NCBI RefSeq assembly: GCF_013426205.1
Contig: NC_089422.1
Location: forward strand, 7,963,001 to 8,027,000
Source of the DNA: Metarhizium brunneum
Lineage: Eukaryota; Ascomycota; Sordariomycetes; Hypocreales; Clavicipitaceae
Length of the DNA: 64,000 bases
Direction of reading: 5' to 3'
Position numbers and translations under genes: made by a program. This document shows positions 42,704-53,949 of the stretch, piece after piece. Positions within the stretch are counted from its first letter, which is position 1; the number at the start of each line of letters is the position of its first letter. The notes below the pieces were generated by a model that worked only from the letters and a program-made list of their open reading frames with translations, was not told the DNA's origin and did no database searches.

Positions 42704-44537
42704 TCATGAAATACTGGTTGGTACCGTTGGCCCTGGACTTGACGCAGATTCTGTAGAACCGTCGCCTTCTATTGTTTTTCTCCAGTGCTCCGGCAGGCAG
42801 ACACACACCAATGGAAATGCTTTCATTTCACCTTGGGCCTCTGGCGATTCGTCGCGAATGCCCGATGTGTTCGAGACGCCACTGTCCCGTTGGGCTTGTC
42901 GTCTAACTTCCCACTCATCTGCACGTTCATCGAGCATGATGCCTGTGGCCCAGCCGTCATCCCAAATTCCAACCACCTTGATCATATCGCCACGCTCAAG
43001 AGAAAATTCGTCGGGAGCGCGAGGTTGATACGCCCAAAGAACCGCCACCTTGTCGGAAGGATGGATATCATCCTGGGAATAGTAGTCTTTGAAAAACGGT
43101 AGTTGCTCCGACTGTTGGCTAGCCATACCAAGGGGTGAAGAATATCCAGCACTGCCCGGCGATTGTGGGCCATCGCTTCCGAGAGCAGAGCCGCTTGACA
43201 ATGACCCTTGTCTTCTAGATGTTGGCGGCGGCCGCAAAACGCCTCCACGCTCGGGAGATTCAGCATACTCGTCAGAGGAGGACTGGGTATCGGTTCCCTT
43301 GCGAGGAGCATCACCTACAAAAGCAGTGACGCCATTGTTGCCGCTTCGTTGCGTGGGCGAGCCGCCAGAATGGCCTTCCAACGCTGCCATACGAGCCACG
43401 CGACCACCAGGTAGAACTTCATATCCTTCCGGGGCCGTCTGCTTAGCTTGTGCCATCAAAGGACCCTTTCGAGCCGGAGAAGGTTGGTTAAAGATGCTGC
43501 CTTGCTGGCTTCCACGTCGGCGGCGCATGACGCGGAAACAGAAGAAAATCGCCAGAGCCAAGAGCGCAATTGCAATGAGCGAGCCGATAACAATACCAGC
43601 TATGGCGCCACCACTAAGCCTGTTGCCACCGTCGCTGCCATTGGAATCACCCGGAGTCCCAGTTGAAGATGGTGTTGATGTCGCGGTTGGGGGAGTAAAG
43701 GTCATGGTCGCGGTGATAGGAGGGAGCTTAACACCTTCGCATCGTTTCTCGGCATTCGCATTATAGCAGCAGGTATCTGTTGAATTGGTGCCTCCGGCGG
43801 CGCAGTAGGAGCAGAGACCAATAGTGCTATTACCAAAACCACAGTTGTCTGACTCATTGTCAAATCCAGCAATGCACCTGCTGGTAAGGGCATCCTCAGG
43901 CAAAGAGCACGTCGCAAAATCGGCGCGAATCAGTTTGCTCAAATCAGGACCAGGGTTAGAACAGAGATTTTTGTCAGCAGTGATGTAGGCTTCACTTTGA
44001 GCAAAGTCGGCACATGTATCTGCACACAACGGCCTTGTCGCGTCGCCGGTAAGCGAGCAAGAGCTGATCGACTTCTGAATGAGGGTGTTGCACAGTAGCG
44101 TTGTTGTGTATCGGGCGTACATGTTACTCGGGTCAGTAAAATTGATATTACCACAGCCGAATAAGCTTTGATATCTGTCAGGTCGAGGTTAGATCCGAGG
44201 CCAAAATTGTGGCTTGCAGCCATTGCGGCGTTCTTACTTGTCTTTTACATAAGATGTTTTCACGTAAGTCAACAGTTGATAGTCGAAAGACCCGGTTTCG
44301 GATACAAATTGCAAGAATGGACTAGATTAAGCAAAGGTCAATTACCCGCGCCATCTAGCTGAGGGCTAACAGAACTTACTATATCTGGACCATGCCACTA
44401 CTGGTCGAAACGGAAGCCGATCCAAAAGCAGGGCATGCTTTTGAGCCTTGTAATGATATGCATCCGCCGTTGCTTTGTGCCGATGCTACTCGAGGCATGA
44501 GAGTAAATAGAGTGAGTGCCGCAGCTCCCCGAGCCAT
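42704..44537 (-). CDS. Single-pass membrane protein with Cys-rich ectodomain and cytoplasmic SH3 domain
   Basis: CDS = complement(join(42704..44174, 44238..44321, 44380..44537)), 570 residues. Joining restores SSGMVQI-YPFLQFVSETGSFDYQLLTYVKTSYVKD-KYQSLFGCGNINF. Residues 1-20 (MARGAAALTLFTLMPRVASA) are a signal peptide. Residues about 21-230 form a cysteine-rich ectodomain with several N-glycosylation sites (FGNST, GTNST), then a Thr/Ser/Pro-rich stalk. A transmembrane helix at about 270-293 (AIAGIVIGSLIAIALLALAIFF) is followed by the RRRR stop-transfer signal. The long cytoplasmic tail is Ser/Gly/Pro-rich and ends in an SH3 domain at about 455-548 (KVAVLWAYQPRAPDEFSLERGDMIKVVGIWDDGW), with an insert before AFPLVCV. 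The architecture recalls yeast Fus1 and cell-surface scaffolds; orthology is not proven. It probably relays a surface signal to polarity or MAPK components. Confidence 0.85.
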
Positions 44538-45622
44538 AGAGCGGTTTATGGAGGGTATGTGGTCATTGTTGGCATGCCGATAGGAGCGCTTCGCCGTAGC
44601 CTTGCGATCGCAAGGCAGTTCCATGGCCATGTTCATTACGCCAAGCATCCGATGCGTTACTATGCTATCGCAAAATGGATGCTACAGCGGGTAGAGGGGC
44701 CTTGTGGCTATCAACTATCCATGCAGTGATCTGGACGACGAAAATGAAGCGGTGATGCCGGCGGATAGCAGTAACGAAGTAATTGGTGGATAAATGCTGT
44801 GTCGATGGATATCCTAACCAAAAAGAGAGGGCCACAGCATGAAAGAAATCGGTTCAATCCGTAGTCGAGCTTTGTTCGGTATCTTTGCTTTGATTTTAAT
44901 GACGGCTAAAACCCAGAATGCAAATCCAATACTGCGGGATTCGAAATTGGACAGGCTGAGAAGAGAATTGATAGCAGCAGAATGCGAACTCTCAGTCCAG
45001 CAAAAGCAAGGAAGGATCGATTGAGGATTAAAGGCCGTAGGTTGCAGGTCGCAGATCGCAGAGAAGAATAGACATTAAAGGCGCAATTGTCCTATGTGGG
45101 AAGGAACGTCGTCGAGATAGATGGAAATCTCGGGTTGAAATTGTAACGAGCGGCAGGCGCTAAACCAAGGCGAAGGAATTGGGCGGCGATTGAAAGCCAG
45201 GCGTTGGACGATGACGATGGCAACAGCAACAGCTGTCGAACGAAGGATCGCGGACCGCAGGCGGAGAGAAAGGATATCGCCGTGAAGTCAAAGAAGCCGA
45301 AGCCGAAGCACCTAGGTAGGTAGGGTTGTTCTAATTAGGAGACGGAGTCGTGAGTCGTGACTCGGCGCCTTGGATCCCACAAAAGAGAATACAAAGCGCA
45401 AAGCCCGACGAGACGTTGAAGAACCAGCAGCGGGGCCAAAAAACCAACACGATGGGCTGCGAATACAGAACAGAGGGAAGGAGGAGAAACGAAAGAAAGG
45501 AGGAGAGCATGAGGGTGTGCGCACAGAGGCTCTGGAGGAGTGGTGCGGCAGCTGGGGGAGTGTAGCGCGTGGTGTTTTGCCGACCAAAGGGGACGCAGCC
45601 AGCGGCAGCCAGACTCAGACGA

Positions 45623-45680
45623 GACTCTCGGACTCTCAGACTCTCAGACTCACATGCAGGCTCAGGCTCAGGCTCAGGCT
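45623..45680. repeat. Adjacent 9-mer and 6-mer tandem repeats
   Basis: About three units of GACTCTC(A/G)G at 45623-45650 are followed, after a short gap, by four perfect units of CAGGCT at 45657-45680. They are seen directly and lie about 1.1 kb upstream of the SH3-protein start. Confidence 0.9.
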
Positions 45681-48600
45681 CCCCAAATGCCAAAAGGGCA
45701 ACCGCGATGCCTCGTCTCCTTCCTGCACGCAAAAAAAAACCCCATGCCTGCGTGCTCCTCACTCCTCCTCGCTCCACCTTCTCACTCCTGTTCCTCGCTC
45801 CTCACCACCTGCTCACACTTGTTGTTATCCCTCGTAACATTACTAGCCGTCATTATCCATGTCACATTCACATTGTGCCTTTCTCGTCGTTCCGCCCTGC
45901 TGCATTCTGTTTTTGTTTCGTCAGGTCCGCCGCCCCTTGTCAAACCCAAGCCAAAATGGGTCAATCCAGTCAGACCCCTGCGTCTACAACCAAGAGGCGT
46001 CAGGCTATGCAACCGTCATCCAATATCCCTCGCACTGATTGATGAACGATCAGCGCCACCGTAACGGGAAAAGCCTGTCAACCTGGTTGCGCGACAACCG
46101 ACACACGCAAGCTGCCATGGTCATTCATGTCTTTGGTGCCATGCAGCCAGCCATGTACTAGTAACTAGTAGTACTCCGTATCTGAGCGGAGGACAATTTG
46201 CTCACCTTGCAGCAGACGACAGGCGCCCTGCAGCAAACACTACCTGGCTGAGACGTCGCGCGTACCTGACATGGGCGCAACGCGCCTTATGCATCCTGGC
46301 CTCTGTCTGTGATATGGAATACTTACTCTGTACGGAGTACGGCGCACTAGTACTGCCTGGTGTTTTGTTCCATGAACCGCCTCAACCGACCGATTCGCCC
46401 GGGGATCGTTTGGCACTGGATCAGGAACGGCTCGCGAAGGCTTCGTCAGGTTATTTGGCGCTAAGAAGAATTAGCCCGTTCCTAGACTGCAAGCAAACAC
46501 GCAAAGCGGATGCCAAATGGAGCCATTCGACGTCTGTCGTGCCCTGTGCAATTTTGCGGAACAGGGGACACGCAGGAATAGACGGGGGTATGAGCCAGGG
46601 GTAGAAATGCAGGTCAAATGGAAGACAACAAGAAGAGCAACAGCAAGTTTTACTGAAAAGACGCGACTCTGGACAAAAAACAAATCAGTCACTGTGGTGC
46701 CACTTGGTAAGGGTAAGGGTCCCTTGGGTTTCTTCTTTCTTGGAACCCTCAGGACATGCTGTGTTCGCTAGCTACTTGCATAGGCTAGGTAGGTAGCTAT
46801 TACCATGGCACAGCCAAAGAAATGTGTTATGTACTCCGTATACTCATTCTACGTGCAGCAAAACCCAGAACCCAGTCGCGCCAGAGGCGTAATTTTACTT
46901 GGAACTGGTGCATCAAAGCAAGGACCGTGGACCGTGATTGGCGACTCCGACAGATACTCAGTCGCATCGATCTGCAATCATATCGCATTGTATGTTTCCA
47001 GTTCCGGCGCCTACGATACCGAAGTTCAGTTTGTGTGTTGTCGCAATGTCACCACCCATGACGGCACTGCCAATGAAACGCCACAATACCCGAAAACTTA
47101 TTTTGGGTCCTGTCTTTTGTCAACTCCAGGCCACAGCTGCCGTTACTACTAGCGCCGGATATAGGCAGTTTCCACGTGGCTCTGCGCATTCTAAAACAGC
47201 TCCCGTCTACATCATGCTCAGTCTGTTCACATTGTCATGATTAGACTCTTGGTACGCCGAACATGGAGCAACTGTTCCGTATTCGATGCCAATTAACATT
47301 CGAGCAAGATAAGAATGTCCAAATTTCGTAGCTTCCAAACATGGCGGGAAAAGAAAAAGCAAGCCCAAACAATTCAATTAGTACGTATGTATGTTGCCGC
47401 CTCAGCTTGAACAACGCTCCCCGCGTTCAGCGACTCAACCCGCTAATGTTTTACCGAGTATCTCACATTTTGTCTCATTTCTTGGGTTCTATGTCTCGGT
47501 AATTTCGTTGTTGCAAAAAGATTGTTTCAAGTATACAGAAGTATGTGGGGAAGACTCCAAATTTTTGACGTAAGGGCCTTCCCTACTTCTTGACTCAGTG
47601 GTATGATATGGCTGTCACAAGACAAGACGAGCTGAGTGACTAGCAGGTTGCTCAGAAACATCTCACACTATTGCAAAAATACCGTGCGTCCTCTGCACTC
47701 GGTAGTCCGCACGGAGTATGGAATACTAGTAGTCAAAATGAGGATACATTTGTCACAGTCATTGTCGTATTGTACATCCAATACAAGATATTTGGGCGCC
47801 GCCATGAACGAGGCGCCGCCACCAGTGCCACCACAAGGCCTTACATAGTATTGCGGCCGCAGGCGATATCTGGCCCCTTATTGTTGCTCAGCCGCCCGTA
47901 TTACTAGTACTCAGTTGCGATATTCGACAGACACTTGACAGGAGAAAGGGTTCACGAATCAACACGCCCGCCCACCAGTATTCAGAACCATCGGAGCAAT
48001 CTATTTATACTTAGTGTGCTTTGAGGCGGAGCTCGGGACGACTGTTTCTCGGTAGTCTCACACTGTTGTTCCCTCATTGCGGACAATTGACAAAAGCTCA
48101 TTGATTTATTTTAGCTATTCCATCGCCTTAACTGCTGCCAACAGTCGGTTCCCAGAGGTTGGCAGATAGTGGGAAATACCGAAATTCACGATATCGCTCG
48201 CCAACTAGCCTCGTACAATGCTCAGCTGGAGCCTACCTATATACCATCGCATAAGATCCTAGTAACGTTTACTCTTGATGTCAATGGCCATTGGTTACCG
48301 ATCAATGACGCTATGCGTGGTCTCTCAGACAATCACATGTTACGGATTAGTGTGAATTAACAAGCTCACACAGGAGATCTGGCAGCAAAGGAGCCAAAAG
48401 AACTTAACGAATGCCCCTGATATGCTCCGTACATCCAGGTCGGGGTTTTGTCTCCAGTCCAAACACCGTAAATCCGCCCGCCATCAACGCATTGGATCCT
48501 ATAAATCGCAAAAATCTTGGGTAGTGTATTATTCTGATGACCCTGGTAGGATAACATAAAGTCCGACTCCATTCATAGTTGCCATTTGTCAGCACCAAAG

Positions 48601-49889
48601 CAGTCGTCCTTGTCTCAAGATACAAGAATATCACAGCGTTAGAAGATACCTTCACCCACCTCTTGAGAGACTCCTGTATCCAGGGCTAGAGACGGCTTGG
48701 AAACCCAAGTCCGCAATTTCCATTCCACCTTCGTCCCTAAAGTATATATCCAAAACTCTAACATGCGGAAACAGTGGGCAAAAGACTATTTCATCCTAGC
48801 CTCACAACATGAACGCACCTACGCCAAGTTAGAAACCGGTGTGTTCCAGTTCTGTCGCCCGGTAGTCCTCAATTGACGGCAGCTTCGCACAAGGCATGAA
48901 AGACTATCAGTCTAGGCAAGCAGAGATGTTGCCATTGTGAAAGTTGCCGAGTCTCCCGTCACGCCTTGAATGAAGTCGGTAGTTTGGTCGATCTTCCGGA
49001 CCAAGTAGATGGGCTCCTAGCTAATTCTGGGTAGTACTTGTATTAATGTGCACAGAAGACTGGCTGACGCTGTCACCAGGGCAATACATCAGCCAAAGTA
49101 CGATTTATAACACATCCGATGACGATTTGCGAAGCGAGTTGCGGATTTGCGGGCTGCTTCGATGAGTTTTGCACCGGCACCATCTTCCATCTCGACGAAC
49201 AAGTTGAGAACGCGTCCGTCCAGATGAGATTGCCAAGGGCTCTCTGGCAGCACAGCCCAACCGCTGTACAAAAGTACCCATTACGCAGTGGTAGCTGAGC
49301 TTAATGGTAGAACGGCACTCTGCCAAGCGCCACCTTGGTCCGCCCGGTAAAGATGAAACTGGTGTCAAGCCGAATCACTCAAGCCAGAGACAGTCAGCGT
49401 TGGGAAGAAGGGCTTCTCCAGCTCGACAGCTCAAGGGCTGCAGACTTTCGCGGTCAACAACGCAGCTCACGTAAGCCAGTTTATGCGCGAGTCGGACGGA
49501 CCCATAGAAATTAAGCAGCTTTGGCGTCGGATCGGTGCTCGCATTTCTGAACCGCCGACCCTCCGATGTCTGTGGCCGACGTGCTGGTTCCCTGAGCTAG
49601 ACATAAAATCGAGTCTAAGCTTGGAGAGGATTGATGATCCCATGAGAATGACTGGGCCGACGTTACATGGGGCTCCCTCGGTTGCGAATAACGAGGTACG
49701 GCGTAATAGGCGTGAGTTCATGGGGCCTGAGCCGGATGACGGTATATCACACCAGGAACGCGAAGCCCTTCCCCGAGGAATAGGCAATTCGGGTGCCTAA
49801 ACTGAAGCCCCTCAGAAGCACTCCGCACATTTGACTTCAGTGGCAGAACCACAATTGCCCGTTTATTGGCTTATCCTTGTCGCGTTTCC

Positions 49890-49905
49890 TTTTTTTTTTT
49901 TTTTT

Positions 49906-49949
<44 letters not shown>
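49890..49949. repeat. T16 tract followed by (GA)n microsatellite
   Basis: Sixteen T residues (49890-49905) run directly into about 22 GA units with one interruption (49906-49949). Purine/pyrimidine-asymmetric tracts of this kind can form triplex structures and are prone to length change. Confidence 0.9.
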
Positions 49950-49950
<1 letters not shown>

Positions 49951-50528
49951 ACGATGTGCCATATAGTAATACCAAAGTCCCACTGGCTGGACGGGCCGGG
50001 CCGGGTTGTTGGAGGTGAATACTCTACGATAACAAAGGTAATTATTCAAAACATCCAAGTTGCTGCGTCCATGGCAAATATCCTGTTTGCGAGGCAGATT
50101 GCCAAGGCCGAGAATCGCGGGAATAGACAATCCAGAGCGGGCTGGCATATGCCGAGACAGATTTGACTTGAGAGCGCAGAGCCTTTACTAGGTAGATGCA
50201 GTCTGATTGATATTTGACAAAATCCGCTAGCTACGCCGGGCCTAACCAAGGTCGAATCCCGCGAAAAGAGTGCCGGAGCTGGTGCACGCACGGAGCAATA
50301 GCGGCTCCACCCACCCGACACATCGGCATCTCCAAACGCGCGAGCGCCGATGGGGAAGTTGGAACCATGACACTCGACATCTGGACATTGCGCTTGTGCT
50401 CCGTAATGCACGCTGAGACAGTCTCGCGGCCCGCCCTGGCCATGTCGTCTGTGATATTTTTATCGTGGATTCTGTTTGGCGGCCCTGATCTAGCGGACGT
50501 GAGCATGTCATACTTATACCTTGACTGT

Positions 50529-50540
50529 CCCCCCCCCCCC
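50529..50540. repeat. Homopolymer run of 12 C
   Basis: Twelve consecutive C followed by TTTT, about 130 bp upstream of the DUF3112-type gene. Confidence 0.85.
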
Positions 50541-50670
50541 TTTTCCCATTTGGACCATGCATACCAGGTACATGCAGTGTAGAGTGTGATTATACCCAAC
50601 GCCGCCTCACGAACCGCCCGATACAAAGCCGACAGATGAATAATTCGCAAAAGACATCACTACATTCATC

Positions 50671-51775
50671 ATGTCAGCCCAGCCATCGCCACAGGGGACC
50701 TTGTCCACCCAACAGCTCCAAGAAATGGTACCCTCCCCATCAAACCATCAGCAACACCAAGAACCGCCATCATCACCATCACCACCGTTACAAAATTGCT
50801 AACCCTCCTCCGCAGGGGCCCCCCTACCCCCCTCAGGGCGCCAGCCTCGGCGGCGCGCCCACAAACTCGGTCGACACGCCCCTCTCATCCGTCTTCATCG
50901 CCCTCTTCGCCGCCTCGGCAGCCCTCAACATGATCATCTTCCAGCGCAACCGGCGCCGCGGGCACAAGTTCGTCCTCTCGGGCCTCCTCTTCGGCTTCTC
51001 CATGGCCCGCATCAGCGCCAACGTCATGCGCATCGTCTGGGCCAACTACCCGCACGACGTGTCCATCGCCATCGCCGCCACCATCCTCACCAACGCCGGC
51101 GTGCTGCTCCTCTTCATCGTCAACCTGGTGCTCTCCCAGCGCATCCTGCGCGCCCACCAGCCCCGTGTCGGCTGGAGCAAGCCCGCCTCCCTGGCCTTCA
51201 AGCTCCTCTACGCCGCCGTCGCCGCCCTGCTCGTCATGGTCATCGTCTCCACCGTCTACGGCTTCTACACCCTCGACGCCCACGTCCGCTCGCAGCTGCG
51301 CGACATCCAGCTCTTCGCCGTCACCTTCCTCGCCGTCCTCGCCTTCCTGCCCATCCCCATCGTCGCCCTCGCCGTGCTGCTGCCGCGCCACGGGCCCGTC
51401 GACCACTTTGGCACGAGGGGCCGCATGCGCTCCCGCGTCCTCCTCGTGCTCTTCACCGCGACCCTGCTGGCCTTTGGCGCCGGCTTCCGCGCCGGAGTCG
51501 CCTACGTGCGGCGGCCCGCGAGCAACCCGGCCTGGTTCCACCACAAGGCCGCCTACTACTGTGTCAACTACACCATTGAGGCCATTGTCGTCTTCACCTA
51601 TGCCCTGAGCCGGTTCGACCTGCGGTTCCATGTGCCCAACGGCGCCAGCGAGCCGGGCCACTACTCCAAGGGCGTCGAGGGGGGGGCCGGTCATGTGGCT
51701 GCCGACGGGAAACGGCCGAGGACCGAGACGGACGACGAGGACAAGGAGGACAAGGAGACACGGGATACTGTGTAG
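50671..51775 (+). CDS. DUF3112-type seven-helix membrane protein
   Basis: CDS = join(50671..50727, 50816..51775), 338 residues. Exon 1 encodes MSAQPSPQGTLSTQQLQEM and joins in phase 0, over an 88-nt intron with a GCTAAC branch point, to GPPYPPQGASLGGAPTNSVD. About seven hydrophobic helices follow: SSVFIALFAASAALNMIIF, FVLSGLLFGFSMARI, IAAATILTNAGVLLLFIV, LLYAAVAALLVMVIV, LFAVTFLAVLAFLPIPIVALAVL, RVLLVLFTATLLAF and YYCVNYTIEAIVVFTYAL. The tail is charged and cytoplasmic. I recognise this as the fungal DUF3112 family, sometimes labelled GPCR-like; no ligand or activity is established to my knowledge. Third codon positions are almost all G or C, so the antisense strand is also open. It is convergent with the PP2A gene. 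Confidence 0.88.
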
Positions 51776-52426
51776 ATGGACAAAGCGGGGAGTGTGGCTG
51801 AGTACATCACAGACGCAACGTACATACTCTTATTTTTTTGTTAATGCATTTAGCGACCATGGTAGAAAGGGGTTCGCAAGACACGGGACATAATTGGCCC
51901 TGCTCCTCAAGGAGCAATGAGAATCTTACCAAAACCCGACTGCACCATATAGATTTTCCTATAAACCATCTCACAAGAACGCTCACTTTCATAATAACAC
52001 GTCAAGGGAACAATTACCCAGAACCACAATAAATATACTGAGAGAACCATCTCAGTAAAAGGCAAAGCTATTGTTCTTGGGGGGTATTTCCTCGGCAATT
52101 TTAACATCTCTGTATTTTTCTCTTCTTTTTTCTTTTGTATTTCCTCCCCTTCCGGTCTTTTGACTCTATCAAGGACCGTGCGGACCTACCACGGCAGAAT
52201 CCGGCATCATCCAGCTGCTACAGGGCATCACATTGACGCCCCATCCCACATGCATGAAATCCATGAAATCTCGTCATGGCGGCGTTTCCCCGTCCCGTAG
52301 ATTGTGGCATCAAGATTAATAATACATCTTCGGGACACTCAGTTGCACCTGCTCCACCTCGTCTATTGTTTCCACAACATGAACCGGCCAATGCAAGTGT
52401 GTTCGGTGTTTCAAATAGCGACATGA
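51776..52426. other. Convergent intergenic region, 0.65 kb
   Basis: 3' untranslated regions of the DUF3112-type gene and the PP2A gene. A T-rich tract lies near 52110-52150. No gene was recognised. Confidence 0.55.
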
Positions 52427-53949
52427 TTAGAGGAAGTAGTCGGGTGTACCTGCATTTAGTTAGCCAAGTGTCGTGGCAGGGTAGAATTGACCATAACATA
52501 CGTCTGGAGACCATTGGTTCTCCTGCTCTTGGGCATGGGTCGAATTGCAAGCTGCACATGGTTAATATCCAGTCTGATGTTGCTTGTTTTTTTTTCTCAT
52601 CCTTTTTGCGGTAAGATACATACAATGTGTATTTTAAGTGCTCATCAATTTCCATAATGGCTGCTTGGTTGCCACATCGGTAGCAGTAGTTGGGAGCTAA
52701 TCACAAAATCAGTCAACAAAGCTGTATTCCAAACGGACCAAGTTATGCTGAACAAGTCGACGCACCTGAAAAAATAGTCACCACATTCCGGTCCTGTGAC
52801 CAGTTATAGCCTTCCATCACCAGCTGGTGGGCTCGTGCAATCAACGTCAGACCGTTGTTATGGTTGAAGGCCTCTGAAATATCCTGTCCAAAAGTATAGC
52901 CCGCACCACGAGGGGAAATACCCCAACCACAACGGTCATCAGGGTCCGACCACAAAAGGTCGCACATAGGGCCTTCGTGGGGAACCTCCTGAATTCGGTC
53001 AAGAGCTCTGATGTTATCCAAGGTATCGATGCTAGGCGACAGACCACCGTGGAGACAAAAGATCTGGTTGTCGATGAGGGCGGTGAGGGGAAGGTAGTCG
53101 AAGAGGTCTGTGAAGTACTTCCAGACATTGGCGTTGCCGTATTTTCGGAGGCACTCGTCGTAGAAGCCGTAGACTTGGGTAATCTGCCGAGACTCGTGAT
53201 TTCCCCGGAGAATGGTGATTCGCTGAGGGTATCGGATTTTGAGGGCTACAAGCAAAGTGACGGTCTCGACCGAGTAGTAGCCTCTGTCAACGTAATCACC
53301 TAGATCGAGGTTGGCATTTGAGAAACCGAAAAAGGGTATTTTGAGACCTTGGCGGCAGGTGAAAATACTCACCCATGAAGAGGTAGTTTGTGTCTGGATT
53401 GGGGCCGCCAATCTTGAACAGCTCCATCAAGTCGTGGAACTGACCGTGGATATCACCGCAGACTGTGACGGGGCATTTCTAAAGAGATCATGTCAGAACC
53501 CATTCCCCGTGCCGTCTCTCGCGTGACGTCGTAAAATGAGGTCATACGTACCACTGGCTGGACATTCGACTCCTCCTGTAAAACTTCTCTTGCCTGTTGC
53601 GTTGCAAAACAAAATATCATTAGCAAAAAAGGAGGTTCCATTGAAGCCGTCCAGGCCTGGATCGACGAGACCAAGACAAGAGTAAGAGTATGGCTCCGAG
53701 CATGAACAGAGGGTCGGGCAGGATGGAGGCCAAACACTGGACAAAGCCGAAGACCATGGCCAGCACCTCTTTGAATTCTTCGATGTTGCTCACCTTGTCG
53801 CAGAGTCTCTGGACATCAGCCTCAGCCAGCTGCTTGCAGTTCATCAAACTCTCGATCCAGCCGTCGAGCGTGGGGATGGTGGCAGGCTCGTTGGCGACGG
53901 GTGACACATCGGCGGGCGCCCTGCCGACGTCCTCCATGTTTGTATCCAT
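52427..53949 (-). CDS. PP2A catalytic subunit
   Basis: Ser/Thr protein phosphatase 2A catalytic subunit (PPH21/22 family), acting in cytosol and nucleus in growth, cell cycle and TOR signalling. CDS = complement(join(52427..52449, 52502..52551, 52624..52696, 52766..53299, 53373..53478, 53552..53593, 53794..53949)), 327 residues in seven exons; the last coding exon is 23 nt. Metallophosphatase motifs are GDIHGQF (D75, H77), GDYVDRG (D103, D106) and RGNHESR (N135, H136), then [35 protein letters not shown] and [13 protein letters not shown]. The terminus TPDYFL carries the leucine that is carboxymethylated in this family. An N-terminal extension of about 18 residues is added relative to the usual 309. 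The likely regulator TAP42 is also in this window. Confidence 0.96.

Larger units (their letters stand above)
44538..50670. other. Long gene-free tract, 6.1 kb
   Basis: The longest stretch without a supportable gene. It holds direct repeats (45623-45650 and 45657-45680), three copies of the TACTCCGTA/TACGGAGTA 9-mer (46172-46180, 46331-46339, 46832-46840), a T16 plus GA tract (49890-49949) and a C12 run (50529-50540). Several overlapping frames near 45370-46064 are open in more than one frame because of biased composition. None has a motif. A compact unannotated RNA cannot be excluded. Confidence 0.5.

Noticed and set aside
43089..43766. Plus-strand 225-codon frame opposite the SH3 membrane-protein gene
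   Set aside because: Antisense shadow; the minus strand has a signal peptide, membrane helix and SH3 domain in one spliced frame.
45370..46064. Three overlapping plus-strand frames of 155-174 codons
   Set aside because: Open in several frames at once over C-rich and repeat-rich DNA; the translations are low-complexity.
49288..49331. tRNA-like string (AGCTTAATGGTAGAAC ... CTGCCAA)
   Set aside because: It recalls a D arm and a Gly anticodon loop, but I cannot fold an acceptor stem or find a T-arm B box at the right distance.
50885..51694. Minus-strand 269-codon frame opposite the DUF3112 gene
   Set aside because: It is a Gly/Asp/Glu-rich translation caused by GC3 bias on the coding strand, with no independent support.
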